This document shows, in pieces, positions 27,803 to 37,222 of a stretch of DNA of 64,000 bases. Source of the stretch: Sporosarcina cyprini. Lineage in GTDB: Bacteria > Bacillota > Bacilli > Bacillales_A > Planococcaceae. The DNA lies in assembly GCF_022048975.1 (NCBI RefSeq), contig NZ_JAKMHX010000019.1, positions 19,079 through 83,078 of the forward strand, written 5' to 3'. The notes beneath the pieces were generated by a model. The model had not been told where the DNA came from. It saw only the letters and a program-made list of their open reading frames with translations, and ran no database searches. A program made the position numbers and the translations under genes. Within the stretch, counting starts at the first letter, position 1. Each line of letters begins with the position of its first letter.

Positions 27803-28909
27803 ATGAAGATTCAATCCATCGAAACATTTCCCGTCGCCGTTCCACTGACAAAGCCTTTTAAAACAGCTTTGCGCACTGTGACGACGGCACATTCTATCTT
27901 TGTGAAAGTAACTTGTGATAATGGCTCGGTCGGCTATGGGGAAGCCCCGCCGACCCATGTCATCACGGGCGATTCCACTGGGAGTGTTACATATGCCATT
28001 CAAGAAGTGATTGCCCCGCAGCTGATCGGGCAGGATATTCGCCAACGGGAGGAATTGTTCCTTAAATTGAAAAAGGCAATCGTGCGGAATACAAGTGCGA
28101 AGGCTGCCGTCGACATGGCTATTCATGATCTGCTTGGCCAGCTGGCGAATATGCCGCTCTATCAGTTGCTCGGCGGCTTTCGAAATGAAATTGAAACCGA
28201 TTTTACAGTAAGTGTCAATGATCCAACCGAAATGGCAGAGGATGCTGCGGGGTACGTGGCAGACGGTTTTACTGTCTTGAAGGTGAAAGTTGGGATCGGT
28301 GATATTGCCGAGGATATCGAAAGGATCCGTGCTATTCGGGAGCGTGTTGGCCAGAAAGTGAAAATTAGGCTTGATGCCAATCAAGGATGGAAGCCGAAAG
28401 AAGCGGTACAGGCAATCGGCAGGATGGAAGACGCGGGGCTTGCAATCGAATTGATTGAACAACCGGTGCTGGCGGATGACGTGGAGGGGCTGCGTTATGT
28501 GACGGCGCACACACTGACGCCTATTATGGCGGATGAAAGTGTATTTACAGCAAAAGACGCGCTTCGAGTGTTGCAATTGGGCGCCGCCGATTTAATTAAT
28601 ATCAAGCTGATGAAGTCGGGTGGCATTCAGGAAGCGATGAAAATCAATGCGCTGGCCGAGACATTCGGAGTGGGATGCATGGTCGGCAGTATGATTGAAA
28701 CGAAGCTTGGCATTACAGCGGCTGCACATTTTGCGGCGAGCCAGCCGAATATTACGCGCTTTGATTTTGATGCGCCGCTTATGCTGTCGAAGGATATTGT
28801 AGCAGGCGGCATCGAGTACGATGGAACAGTCATCCGGTTTGCGGAAGCGCCGGGGCTAGGACTGGATCAAGAGGGAATGGAATTGGTCAAGAAAGGGGAG
28901 GGTCAGTGA
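27803..28909 (+). CDS. ykfB: L-Ala-D/L-Glu epimerase
   Basis: An enolase-superfamily enzyme of 368 residues that epimerises L-Ala-D-Glu, a murein dipeptide, to L-Ala-L-Glu. The catalytic KxK is in FTVLKVKVGIGD, the second-barrel lysine in INIKLMKSGG, and metal ligands in RLDANQGW, ELIEQPV and MADESVF. These fit AEE, as does the context. Its stop overlaps the ykfC start. Confidence 0.93.
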   Translation: MKIQSIETFPVAVPLTKPFKTALRTVTTAHSIFVKVTCDNGSVGYGEAPPTHVITGDSTGSVTYAIQEVIAPQLIGQDIRQREELFLKLKKAIVRNTSAKAAVDMAIHDLLGQLANMPLYQLLGGFRNEIETDFTVSVNDPTEMAEDAAGYVADGFTVLKVKVGIGDIAEDIERIRAIRERVGQKVKIRLDANQGWKPKEAVQAIGRMEDAGLAIELIEQPVLADDVEGLRYVTAHTLTPIMADESVFTAKDALRVLQLGAADLINIKLMKSGGIQEAMKINALAETFGVGCMVGSMIETKLGITAAAHFAASQPNITRFDFDAPLMLSKDIVAGGIEYDGTVIRFAEAPGLGLDQEGMELVKKGEGQ

Positions 28910-29853
28910 TGGAACCGACAGTGAATATGTATCGGTGTGCCGTTCCGGTCGCCACGGTTTGGACAGCTCCGGAATCCGCACGCGAGTTGGATGCACCGGG
29001 TTTATCCAATCCAGTGCAATTGAATAAATGGCTGGAGAAGCTCCCGTACGAGGTGCGGCTGGATCTTTGCAACGGAAACCGCGTGCAGACGCAGTTGTTG
29101 TATGGCGAACCGGTCATCGTCGATGAAGTGGCGGGCGATTGGGCGAAAGTAATCGCGGTATGGCAGCCGTCCAAAAAAGATGAGAGGGGCTATCCGGGCT
29201 GGGTGCCGCTTGCGCAATTATCAAAAGCCGGGCCGCTTGAAGAAGCAGGCGGTTTCATTCGCATCAAGGCCGATAAGGCACAGCTTTGGGACGAAGATGG
29301 AACGCCATTTTCACTGATTCCCTTTAATGTGATTTTGCCAATTCTTGACGAAAGTGAAACACTCTATATTGTGGAAACTCCTGATGGAAAGAAGGCGGTC
29401 CGGAAAAAGGATGCGGCTCGAGCTGTCTCCGTCCATCAGTTTGAGAAGAAGTCAGCGGACGAGGCAGTGGAACTCGGTATGGGCTTTCTAGACCTTCCTT
29501 ATTTCTGGGGAGGGATGTCTTCCTATGGCTATGACTGTTCAGGCTATACGTACAATATGTTGAAGGCGTGCGGCCATTTCATTCCTCGGGATGCAAGCGA
29601 CCAAGCGAAGTCGGGCATCGAAGTGGCGATGGGAGAACCGGACAGCTGGAGAAAAGGCGATTTGCTGTTTTTTGCTAATGACGAAGGGACCGGCCCGGTT
29701 CGGCATGTCGGGTTTTATTACGGAGATGGCTTGCTGCTGCATTCCCCGTCTACCGGACAGTCCATTGAAGTGCTGCGGCTAAAAGGATCCAAATTAGAGC
29801 ATGAGTTATGTGCAGTACGCCGGTATGGAACAAAAGAGGGGGACGTCCTATGA
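28909..29853 (+). CDS. ykfC: gamma-D-glutamyl-L-diamino acid endopeptidase (NlpC/P60)
   Basis: A 314-residue protein with two N-terminal SH3b-like regions and a C-terminal NlpC/P60 domain. The catalytic triad is visible as Cys210 in GYDCSGYT, His266 in RHVGFYY and His278 in LLHSPSTGQ. It cuts the D-Glu to diaminopimelate bond of murein peptides. There is no signal peptide, so it acts in the cytoplasm on imported peptides. ATG 28909 fits the AAAGGGGAGGG ribosome site better than GTG 28906. Confidence 0.93.
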   Translation: MEPTVNMYRCAVPVATVWTAPESARELDAPGLSNPVQLNKWLEKLPYEVRLDLCNGNRVQTQLLYGEPVIVDEVAGDWAKVIAVWQPSKKDERGYPGWVPLAQLSKAGPLEEAGGFIRIKADKAQLWDEDGTPFSLIPFNVILPILDESETLYIVETPDGKKAVRKKDAARAVSVHQFEKKSADEAVELGMGFLDLPYFWGGMSSYGYDCSGYTYNMLKACGHFIPRDASDQAKSGIEVAMGEPDSWRKGDLLFFANDEGTGPVRHVGFYYGDGLLLHSPSTGQSIEVLRLKGSKLEHELCAVRRYGTKEGDVL

Positions 29854-30866
29854 ACAAAGAAGTGATTTTATCGGTTAATGATCTAAAGCGGCATTTTGAT
29901 ATGGGACGCGGCCAAACTTTAAAGGCTGTAGATGGAATTAGCTTTGATATTTATAAAGGCGAAACGTTCGGATTGGTCGGTGAGTCAGGTTGCGGTAAAT
30001 CGACCGCGGGACGGACGATTCTTGGCTTGTACAATAAAACAGGCGGGGATGTGCTGTATGAAGGGCGAAGCGTCCATGACATGACCGAAAAGGAACGGTA
30101 TCAATTTCTAAAGAAGGCACAGATGGTCTTCCAAGATCCTTATGCGTCATTGAATCCCCGCTCGACTGTATTTGAAATCATCGCCGAGCCGATGGAAATC
30201 CACGGGAAATATAAGACGAAGGCGGAAATGCGGGCACGTGTGAATGAATTGCTGGAAGACGTCGGATTAAATGCGGATCACGCTAACCGTTATCCGCATG
30301 AGTTCTCCGGCGGACAGCGCCAGCGTATCGGGATTGCCCGCTCCCTTGCCCTTGATCCGGAATTTATTATTGCGGACGAGCCGATATCTGCACTCGATGT
30401 ATCTGTTCAGGCCCAAGTGGTAAAGCTGTTGCAGCGATTGCAGCGAGAAAAAGGGTTAACGTATTTATTTATCGCCCACGACCTGTCCATGGTTAAATAT
30501 ATTTCCAACCGGATCGGCGTCATGTATTTGGGGCATATGGTGGAACTGACGACAAGTGCGAGATTGTATGAGAAGCCGCTTCATCCGTACACTGAAGCGC
30601 TGCTGTCGGCCATCCCGATTCCGGATCCCGATATTGAGGAATCCCGGGAACGGATCATTTTGCAAGGGGAATTGCCAAGTCCCATTGATCCGCCATCCGG
30701 CTGTGTATTCCGGACAAGATGTCCATATGCTATGCCGGTTTGCGCTGAACTAAAACCGAAATGGCTGGAAAAAGAAGACGACCACTTCGTTGCTTGCCAT
30801 TTACATGACGAGGAAGTGATGAAGCGTCCGGATGCAGTTCCAGGTGCTTTAGAGGTTACTACGTAA
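29850..30866 (+). CDS. ykfD: peptide ABC importer ATPase YkfD
   Basis: A 338-residue OppF/DppF-type ATPase: [55 protein letters not shown] and the C-terminal [15 protein letters not shown]. It probably provides the second ATPase for DppBCDE, which has only dppD. ATG 29850 overlaps the ykfC stop (ATGA) behind GAGGGGGACGTCCT; the open frame upstream to 29808 lies within ykfC. Confidence 0.92.
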   Translation: MNKEVILSVNDLKRHFDMGRGQTLKAVDGISFDIYKGETFGLVGESGCGKSTAGRTILGLYNKTGGDVLYEGRSVHDMTEKERYQFLKKAQMVFQDPYASLNPRSTVFEIIAEPMEIHGKYKTKAEMRARVNELLEDVGLNADHANRYPHEFSGGQRQRIGIARSLALDPEFIIADEPISALDVSVQAQVVKLLQRLQREKGLTYLFIAHDLSMVKYISNRIGVMYLGHMVELTTSARLYEKPLHPYTEALLSAIPIPDPDIEESRERIILQGELPSPIDPPSGCVFRTRCPYAMPVCAELKPKWLEKEDDHFVACHLHDEEVMKRPDAVPGALEVTT

Positions 30867-30884
30867 GAAAGCATATACAAGAAG

Positions 30885-30915
30885 GCGGGGAGATACATTT
30901 CCCCCGCTTTTTTGC
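30885..30915 (+). terminator. intrinsic terminator of dpp-ykf
   Basis: GCGGGG (30885-30890) pairs with CCCCGC (30902-30907), followed by TTTTTTTGCG. It closes the nine-gene dpp-ykf run. Confidence 0.88.
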
Positions 30916-31053
30916 GTTTCTATCAGCCGTCTGTTTTTTCAAAATGCGCAGTTGATTGAAAAATGGGAAGCGCGCGGATTATTGCGTATGCATTAAAATA
31001 GCGAGTAGGGAAGAGTATACTATATAGATGAGTAAGTAGAGAGAGGAAGAGGT

Positions 31054-31533
31054 ATGATGTTAGATGCTAGACCAATGAGCCACTCGCGCACGATCCAGAC
31101 AAAACTGGTGCTGCCTCCCGATACAAATCACCTGCAGACGATCTTTGGCGGACAAGTTCTAGCCTATATTGATGAAATTGCAGCGATTACCGCTATGAAG
31201 CATGCCAATTCGGCCGTTGTAACAGCTTCCATCGACTCTGTCGATTTTGTTTCTTCCGCTACAGTCGGCGATGTCCTTGAACTGGAGGCGGTCGTCAGCT
31301 CCACTGGCCGTACGTCAATGGAAGTATTTGTTTCCGTGCATTCCGTTGATTTATTGTCAGGCGAACGGAAATTGACGACGGAATCGTTTTTAACGATGGT
31401 GGCAATGGATGCAGATAATGAACCGACCCCTGTGCAGGGCGTTTATCCGGAAACCGAAGCAGAAAAACGGCTATTTGAAACGGGCCCGGCCCGCCGCGAG
31501 CACCGTAAATTGCGCCGCGAAATCAAACACTAA
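31054..31533 (+). CDS. acyl-CoA thioesterase, hotdog fold
   Basis: A 159-residue single-hotdog thioesterase of the BACH/YciA type. The central IFGGQVLAYIDEIAAITAMKHA carries the conserved Gly-Gly and Asp of the active helix, followed by VVTASIDSVDFVSSATVGDVLEL and SVHSVDLLSGERKLTTESFLTMVAMD. It would hydrolyse acyl-CoA in the cytoplasm; chain length is unknown. The ribosome site is GAGGAAGAGG. It is monocistronic, between the ykfD terminator and its own. Confidence 0.87.
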   Translation: MMLDARPMSHSRTIQTKLVLPPDTNHLQTIFGGQVLAYIDEIAAITAMKHANSAVVTASIDSVDFVSSATVGDVLELEAVVSSTGRTSMEVFVSVHSVDLLSGERKLTTESFLTMVAMDADNEPTPVQGVYPETEAEKRLFETGPARREHRKLRREIKH

Positions 31534-31536
31534 TGA

Positions 31537-31566
31537 AAAGACAGCCTTTGCGGCTGTCTTTTTTGT
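31537..31566. terminator. bidirectional intrinsic terminator
   Basis: AAAGACAGCC (31537-31546) pairs with GGCTGTCTTT (31552-31561), followed by TTTT. The stem separates the convergent thioesterase and DUF418 genes. Confidence 0.88.
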
Positions 31567-31597
31567 ATGATGTTATCGCCTCAGGTGGTTGACCTCT

Positions 31598-32803
31598 TTA
31601 CATAGCATGCGCTTCGATATCTTTTTTCTTCTTGTCTTTCTTCGGCTTCACTTGCCCATTCCAAGAGAAATTTGTCCACATGCGGAGAATGAATTCCAAT
31701 GGCCCACGTTGGAAACGTTTTAAATAGAAAGAACTTGCTGTACATTGCAATACAAACACACCGAGCCCTAGCAATAAACCGCCCGCTGTTCCAAGTTTGC
31801 CGAAAAGCCCAAGGCCGTAACCATAAAATATTGTTGTACATATGACCGTCTGCATCATGTAGTTGGTTAACGATAGTTTGCCGACACTTTCAAAAGCACG
31901 CATGGCGACAGATTCCATGAATTTCGTGTAGAGCCAAGCGAATGCGAAAATATAACCGACGGCCAGAAGCGGCGCTCCTGCTCCAATTAAGAAGTCAGTC
32001 CATCCAGTAGAAGGGGCCAGTTCGAAGATCGCCTTCATGGCAATGCCGATTGGCACTAAGATCACCGTACCTATGCGATACAGCTTCTTCTCCTGCACAG
32101 GATTGGAAAAGAAGTTGATGCGAGCTGCATACATTCCAAACAGAAAAAGAGGGGCAGTTGCAATCGGTGCTAATACAAGCATCACTATAACGAGTGCATC
32201 CGGCATGTTTTCAAAAGGATCGGCATTGTTCCGGTGGTGCTTGATTTCCGAGTAAGTACCATTCGCATACACATCATTTGTTTTTTTAATATACGCAGGG
32301 GACGCCATGAATTCTTCTTCTGGTGCGCTTTCCCCGCTAAAGCCGGCGCCGATCAGCATGAATGACGTTGTTAAGACAGTCAGTAAAATAGCCCATACCA
32401 AAATCGTTTTCGTCTTACGGTTCACAAACAAGAGAAGGAAAAAGCCCATGAGCCCGTAGAATAATAAAATATCCCCTTCCCAAAGGAAAGTAGCGTGAGC
32501 CCAGCCGATAACCGCTAACAACAGGAAGCGTCGCGCAAAATAACGTTTCACTTTCAAACCTCTTTGGCGAAGCCCTTCCGCCATTTTTATCATGGAATAG
32601 CCAAAGAGAAAGGTGAAGATGGGCATGAAGCTTCCTTCGATGAATACTTTCGTAAAGAAGTGGGCTCCTTGATTGATGCCTGTGAGATCCAACTCCTCTT
32701 TTCCCCACATCCCATATTGGAAGATAAGCAAGTTGGCTAATAATATGCCAAAGAGGCTGAGACCCCTCATCCCATCAATTAACTGGATTCTCTTTTGATT
32801 CAT
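31598..32803 (-). CDS. DUF418-family integral membrane protein
   Basis: A 401-residue protein with about ten hydrophobic segments. It starts MNQKRIQLIDGMRGLSLFGI; DxxRGxxLxGI near the first helix and a C-terminal RGPLEFILRMWTNFSW are hallmarks of DUF418/YeiB proteins. ATG 32803 follows AAAGGTG. The frame extends 27 codons upstream with no ribosome site. The family is related to acyltransferase-like membrane proteins, but no reaction is established; the end is Lys-rich. Confidence 0.85.
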   Translation of the reverse strand: MNQKRIQLIDGMRGLSLFGILLANLLIFQYGMWGKEELDLTGINQGAHFFTKVFIEGSFMPIFTFLFGYSMIKMAEGLRQRGLKVKRYFARRFLLLAVIGWAHATFLWEGDILLFYGLMGFFLLLFVNRKTKTILVWAILLTVLTTSFMLIGAGFSGESAPEEEFMASPAYIKKTNDVYANGTYSEIKHHRNNADPFENMPDALVIVMLVLAPIATAPLFLFGMYAARINFFSNPVQEKKLYRIGTVILVPIGIAMKAIFELAPSTGWTDFLIGAGAPLLAVGYIFAFAWLYTKFMESVAMRAFESVGKLSLTNYMMQTVICTTIFYGYGLGLFGKLGTAGGLLLGLGVFVLQCTASSFYLKRFQRGPLEFILRMWTNFSWNGQVKPKKDKKKKDIEAHAM

Positions 32804-32968
32804 TTGATTCGACACCTTTCCTAATTTGTCTCTAGTCATACCTGGGATTGTCATCGTAACGCAGTTCCGATATGGTAGAATCATGAATTCTTAGTCTAGT
32901 ATGTTCTATGAAACTTAATTACATATAAAAGGAACCTTATCGGAATCTTAATTTTTAGGGGGATGGCA

Positions 32969-33658
32969 ATGGAAGAGGCGAAAATTCTTGTTGTCGATGA
33001 TGAACAGGCAATCGGGGATATGGTGGAAATCATTTTGCGGAAAGAAGGTTTTGCTTTCATTGATGTATGTACGTCATACAGGGAAGCGGAGCTGCAGCTG
33101 TTGAAAGAGGACTATGATTTCTTCATTTTAGATATAATGTTGCCGGATGGCACAGGGCTGGAACTTGCGTCAACGATCAGAAAGCGTTCGACTGCCCCCA
33201 TCTTCTTCTTGACTGCCAAAGCGGCAGATGCGGATATTTTACGGGGCTTTATGCACGGAGCAGACGATTACATTACAAAACCGTTTAATCCGATGGAACT
33301 GGCGGCGCGGGTTAAAGTCCAAACGGCTCGATATATGGCCACTCTCCATGCTAAGAGGAAAGTATTTGAAGTTGGGGAGTTCCTATTGGATGTGGAAGGA
33401 GCGGCTTTGATGGTACGAGGCGAGGCAGTCACCTTAACGCAGAAGCAATTTCAGTTGCTTGAACTGTTTTGCCAGCACCCGAACCAAGTCCTTTCCAAGG
33501 AGCAATTGTATGAACACGTTTGGGGATATGACGGGTTTGTAGATGACAACACCATTATGGTTCATATCCGTAAGTTGCGAGAGAAGCTGGAAGTGGATCC
33601 GAGCCGTCCCAAGTATATTGTGACTGTCCGCGGTATCGGCTACAAGCTGCAAGTATGA
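32969..33658 (+). CDS. OmpR-family response regulator
   Basis: A 229-residue regulator: receiver domain with acidic pair DDE at the start, phospho-acceptor Asp55 in FILDIMLPDG, T/K in FLTAK and YITKPFNP, then a winged-helix DNA-binding domain ending KLREKLEVDPSRPKYIVTVRGIGYKL. ATG 32969 suits the TAGGGGG ribosome site. It is 12 bp ahead of its kinase. Target genes are not evident; the coiled-coil gene at 35432 is the nearest candidate. Confidence 0.93.
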   Translation: MEEAKILVVDDEQAIGDMVEIILRKEGFAFIDVCTSYREAELQLLKEDYDFFILDIMLPDGTGLELASTIRKRSTAPIFFLTAKAADADILRGFMHGADDYITKPFNPMELAARVKVQTARYMATLHAKRKVFEVGEFLLDVEGAALMVRGEAVTLTQKQFQLLELFCQHPNQVLSKEQLYEHVWGYDGFVDDNTIMVHIRKLREKLEVDPSRPKYIVTVRGIGYKLQV

Positions 33659-33670
33659 GGGGGCTCTAAG

Positions 33671-35347
33671 ATGAAATTATCGAATAAGATGACATTCCGC
33701 TTCATAATTTACTTTCTTGCGTTTTATGGAATACTGTTTATCGGCACTGCCATCATGTTTGGCGTTTTCATTTTTCAAATGATGAAAGGGTTTTATTACC
33801 ATGACATACGGGTGCTGGAGCGAAGTGAAATGGAGTGGGCGGTGATCCATGATGAAAAGGGCATCAGTCCATCGGATGCTCTGTTAGACATTGCAGAACG
33901 GAGCGGAGGCATCGTCCAGATTCTCGATCCAGACGGAACTGTTTTGGCGTCATCGAAAGACGGAATTCTACCAGATTCTTATGGAATAAATGAACTGAAG
34001 ACGTTGGCGGAGCAAAAGGGAATCCGCACGTGGACGTTGGAAGATGGACATATTTTGTTGTTTGAAGAATACACGGAAACGGATGTCCTGTTGGCAGAGT
34101 TGGAGAGGAAACCTCATTTTCCTGATTTGACCGAAACAGACCTACAAATGTTGGAGAGGAAAGGAGCTGTTTTTGAACTGTTCTCCGAAACGGGAGAATT
34201 GTTGAATTCCACATCTACCTCCGGCTCGAAACCTTTACAGGCAACGGATTTACTGAAATCCAACTCATCTGTGAATGAAAGAAAGGAACTGTTATCATCG
34301 ACGCCCGTACAAGGTGGAAACATAGCCGTCATCCGGATGGACAACCCTTATTATCAAGCACTCGATTCGCTCGATAAGCAGCTATTAATATCTTTCTCGA
34401 AGTGGTTTGTTCTCTACCATTTGATTTTGCTCTTCGTAACTCTCGGGTTCTCCTTATGGATTGGCCGCAGGTTCGGAAAGCCGGTTTTTTATTTCCTGAG
34501 ATGGATGGAACGCTTATCGAAGAAGGATTATAAGCGGCCAGAAGACCGTAAAATCCGTCGGCAGAAGGACGATAGGCTGAAAAGGAAGTATCGGATTTAC
34601 GAGGATGTGGATTTGTCACTTACCCGATTGGCTTCAAATTTAAAGGAAAACGAACGGACGATCAACCGGACGGAAAAGCTGCGGGAAGATTGGATTACGG
34701 GCCTTTCCCACGATTTGAAAACGCCGTTAAGCTCTATTTACGGGTATGCGATCATGCTGGAATCCAATCATCAATGGTCCTCAGAAGAGGTAAGAGGATT
34801 TGCCAAAACGATGATGGAGAAGGCAGGCTATATGGATGCTCTCATCAATGATTTGACCTATACCTACCAGCTGAAAAATGATGGCGTCCAATTGGAGCTG
34901 AAAAACATGGAGCTGCATGAATATATTAGCCGGTATGTGGAGCGGCGGGATTGGCAAAACCCAATTGTCATTGAGGGAGAGAAGAAAGGGCATGTACTCA
35001 TTGATCCCTCCCGCTTCGAGAGGGTATTGGATAATCTTATCGGCAATGCGAGTAAGCATAATCCGCCGGAAACAACCATTCATCTCCAACTCGCAACTCA
35101 ACAGGAGTGGATGGAATTAGTGATTCGGGATGAAGGATCTGGAATTCCCCCAGAAGTGATCGATCATTTGTTTAACCGCTATTACCGAGGAACGAATACG
35201 ACGACAGACGAATCCGGTACGGGTCTCGGGTTAACGATCGCGAAGCAATTGATTGAAGCACATGGAGGAGAGGTGCAGGTGTTTTCTTCGTCAAAGGGGA
35301 CGGAAATCGTCATTCGGCTGCCGCTGCAAAAAATGCAGCAAATGTAG
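33671..35347 (+). CDS. membrane sensor histidine kinase
   Basis: A 558-residue kinase: a first helix near residues 10-36, a large extracytoplasmic sensor of about 200 residues, a second helix near 245-265, a linker with basic residues, HisKA with His347 in TGLSHDLKTPLSSIYGY, and HATPase_c with NLIGNASKHNPPE, IRDEGSGIPPE and GTGLGLTIAKQL. The sensor is long and polar; its ligand cannot be inferred. It follows the response regulator immediately. Confidence 0.93.
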   Translation: MKLSNKMTFRFIIYFLAFYGILFIGTAIMFGVFIFQMMKGFYYHDIRVLERSEMEWAVIHDEKGISPSDALLDIAERSGGIVQILDPDGTVLASSKDGILPDSYGINELKTLAEQKGIRTWTLEDGHILLFEEYTETDVLLAELERKPHFPDLTETDLQMLERKGAVFELFSETGELLNSTSTSGSKPLQATDLLKSNSSVNERKELLSSTPVQGGNIAVIRMDNPYYQALDSLDKQLLISFSKWFVLYHLILLFVTLGFSLWIGRRFGKPVFYFLRWMERLSKKDYKRPEDRKIRRQKDDRLKRKYRIYEDVDLSLTRLASNLKENERTINRTEKLREDWITGLSHDLKTPLSSIYGYAIMLESNHQWSSEEVRGFAKTMMEKAGYMDALINDLTYTYQLKNDGVQLELKNMELHEYISRYVERRDWQNPIVIEGEKKGHVLIDPSRFERVLDNLIGNASKHNPPETTIHLQLATQQEWMELVIRDEGSGIPPEVIDHLFNRYYRGTNTTTDESGTGLGLTIAKQLIEAHGGEVQVFSSSKGTEIVIRLPLQKMQQM

Positions 35348-35431
35348 CTGTGGAATGGCAGCAGCCGAAACTTCTAATTGTGAAACTTTTCCTTTATTCT
35401 TTCGTAAATAGGAGAAAGGAGTGTGCGGGCT

Positions 35432-36382
35432 ATGCGAAATTCAATACAAGAGCGGCAAATGGAGCTAACGATGCGCCGGAACGAGCGAAACCGGGTGGTC
35501 AGAAGGCTGGATAGTGCGGAATCACAGCTGAAAGAGGCCATCCGGCTACGAGACCGATTGCAACGGCAGTTGTCGAAGGAGCAACAGGACGTCATCAAGC
35601 TTGGGAAGTTCTCGTTTGCGAATAAAATAAAAGAATGGTCGGGCAAATGGGATGCCCAAATGGAGAAAGAAATTAATGAAGTGGCGGAGGCGGAGCTGAA
35701 ATACAATGAAGCTGTGAAAACAGTGACGGATTTGGAAGCCGAAGTGGCCCGGCTCCGGGAGCAGGCGAATCAATCGAATTTTGCTTTTGTCGAAGAAGAC
35801 TGGGCTGATTTTATTAAGGAAAAAGAAACATGGATCCGTCAAAATGATACGAATGCCAACCGGACGCTTCAAAAAATAGCAGATGATCGGGTGCGTGTCC
35901 GTTCCATGATCCGGGAAATTGATGAGGCGCATGAGGCGGGAGAGAAAGCTCTGCGTGCACTCGACAAAGCGCTGGATAAACTGGGCAACGCAGAGGGCCT
36001 GTCCATGTGGGATACGTTCTTGGGCGGCGGCCTGATCGTCAGCGCTTTGAAATACTCTGAAATGGATGGCTCGGATGATTTAGTGCACCGCGCTCAACGG
36101 GCTTTGCGCCACTATGAAACGGAGCTGATGGACGTCCAGAACATCGCAACAGAATCATTCAAAGTGAATCAAAATGATATCTTTACCTTCACAGATATTT
36201 TCTTTGATAATATCTTTTCGGACTGGATGGTGCATTCACGCATTTCTGACGCGAAAAGCAAGCTGAATGCTGTATTGCAGGATGTGCGCCGCGTGCAAAC
36301 CCAGTTAGGGAGAAAGCGTGACGAATCAGCTGAAGAACTACGCCGCCTGGACGAACAGGAGAGAGCCATCATCGAAGCATAA
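35432..36382 (+). CDS. coiled-coil protein of unknown function
   Basis: A 316-residue soluble protein, not recognised. Residues 1-180 are strongly charged heptad-like coiled coil rich in Arg, Glu and Leu. A short Gly-rich hydrophobic element (WDTFLGGGLIVSALKYSE, about residues 190-210) breaks it. Further helices follow, with an aromatic acidic patch NDIFTFTDIFFDNIFSDW. There is no signal peptide. ATG 35432 fits the AAAGGAG ribosome site better than GTG 35423. It lies about 85 bp after the kinase gene in the same direction and may belong to that operon. It could be a stress or envelope-associated scaffold, by appearance only. Confidence 0.7.
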   Translation: MRNSIQERQMELTMRRNERNRVVRRLDSAESQLKEAIRLRDRLQRQLSKEQQDVIKLGKFSFANKIKEWSGKWDAQMEKEINEVAEAELKYNEAVKTVTDLEAEVARLREQANQSNFAFVEEDWADFIKEKETWIRQNDTNANRTLQKIADDRVRVRSMIREIDEAHEAGEKALRALDKALDKLGNAEGLSMWDTFLGGGLIVSALKYSEMDGSDDLVHRAQRALRHYETELMDVQNIATESFKVNQNDIFTFTDIFFDNIFSDWMVHSRISDAKSKLNAVLQDVRRVQTQLGRKRDESAEELRRLDEQERAIIEA

Positions 36383-36385
36383 AGG

Positions 36386-36409
36386 AGGCCGCCTGATGTA
36401 GGGCGGCCT
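36386..36409. terminator. hairpin between convergent genes
   Basis: AGGCCGCC (36386-36393) pairs with GGCGGCCT (36402-36409). The stem is strong, but the T-run is poor on both sides, so termination may be partial. Confidence 0.5.
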
Positions 36410-36414
36410 GTTCA

Positions 36415-36783
36415 TTAATCAAACTCTAGAAATTCAATGCGGTTACCGAACGGATCCTCCGTGAAGAAACGGGAACGCCCTTCAATGGGCGGCTCCTCCT
36501 TTACAGGACAACCGGCTTCCTGTAAGCGGGCACGCAACTCATCCAGCGCACGGACGGTAAAACCGGGATGCGCTTTTTGTGCCGGCATAAAATTCTCCTG
36601 TATGCCAACATGAACTTCCTGCGAACCGCAGCGGAACCAACACCCGCCCCGCCCTTGCAAATTAGAAGGCTTCGGAATTTCCTCCATGCCAAGCAGGTTG
36701 CCATAAAAGTGACGCGCCTTCTCCTCTGACTGGGGCGGAGCCGCCAGCTGCACATGATCAATCCCCAACAAAAACGAACGCAT
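36415..36783 (-). CDS. VOC-superfamily (glyoxalase/bleomycin-resistance fold) protein
   Basis: A 122-residue protein of the vicinal-oxygen-chelate fold. It starts MRSFLLGIDHVQLAAPP, with a metal-ligand histidine in DHVQLA, then ARHFYGNLLGMEEIPKP. A C-terminal FFTEDPFGNRIEFLEFD has the usual Glu. VOC proteins include dioxygenases, glyoxalases and resistance proteins; nothing here fixes the substrate. ATG 36783 has better spacing from GAGGAG than ATG 36789. Confidence 0.85.
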   Translation of the reverse strand: MRSFLLGIDHVQLAAPPQSEEKARHFYGNLLGMEEIPKPSNLQGRGGCWFRCGSQEVHVGIQENFMPAQKAHPGFTVRALDELRARLQEAGCPVKEEPPIEGRSRFFTEDPFGNRIEFLEFD

Positions 36784-36922
36784 TTCCATCCACTCCTCTC
36801 TTCCTATCCTCAGTGTACGAGAGCCGACAAGGGAATGCCATGTCCGGTTTCGAATGGTTGTTCATAAGTAAAATGAATGATGATTTTTGATTCTTATAAG
36901 GGTGAAGAACAGGTAGAGAGGA

Positions 36923-37085
36923 GTGACCGATCCCTTTCTCTAGGTCATCGGTCAGTTTTCGTGAGTTATCGATCAACTCGTTTTTTATCAATTACTTGGG
37001 GGAGGTTCATCGGTCATTTCAATAAGTTTATCGATTACAATCACCTAGTTATCGGTCATCCGCATCAGTATCAGTTACTTCCCCG
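36923..37085. repeat. degenerate intergenic tandem array, about 21-bp period
   Basis: Eight imperfect copies of a unit resembling GTTATCGGTCATTTC plus variable bases begin near 36923, 36944, 36965, 36985, 37005, 37027, 37048 and 37068. Variants include GTCATCGGTC, GTTATCGATC and GTATCAGTTAC. It lies in the 439-bp gap between the VOC gene and the YtrA-type operon and codes for nothing I can support. Confidence 0.75.
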
Positions 37086-37157
37086 AAGGCTTTGTTATCC
37101 TCCTCTCAAACTTCTTTCGTTCAATTCGCCATTTCTAAAATAAATTTATGGTATCTC

Positions 37158-37200
37158 TTTACATATCAAATACATATAGTGTACTATGTAACTAATACAC
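37158..37200 (+). promoter_or_regulatory. promoter and YtrA-type GntR operator
   Basis: TTTACA (37158-37163) and TACTAT (37182-37187) with an 18-bp spacer form the promoter. A palindrome GTGTAnTA-N6-TAnTACAC at 37179-37200 covers the -10 element. The GntR/YtrA-family gene in the same operon (38817) is the obvious repressor, so the operon is probably self-repressed. Confidence 0.72.
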
Positions 37201-37222
37201 CGGTACAGAAGGAGAGAAAGGT

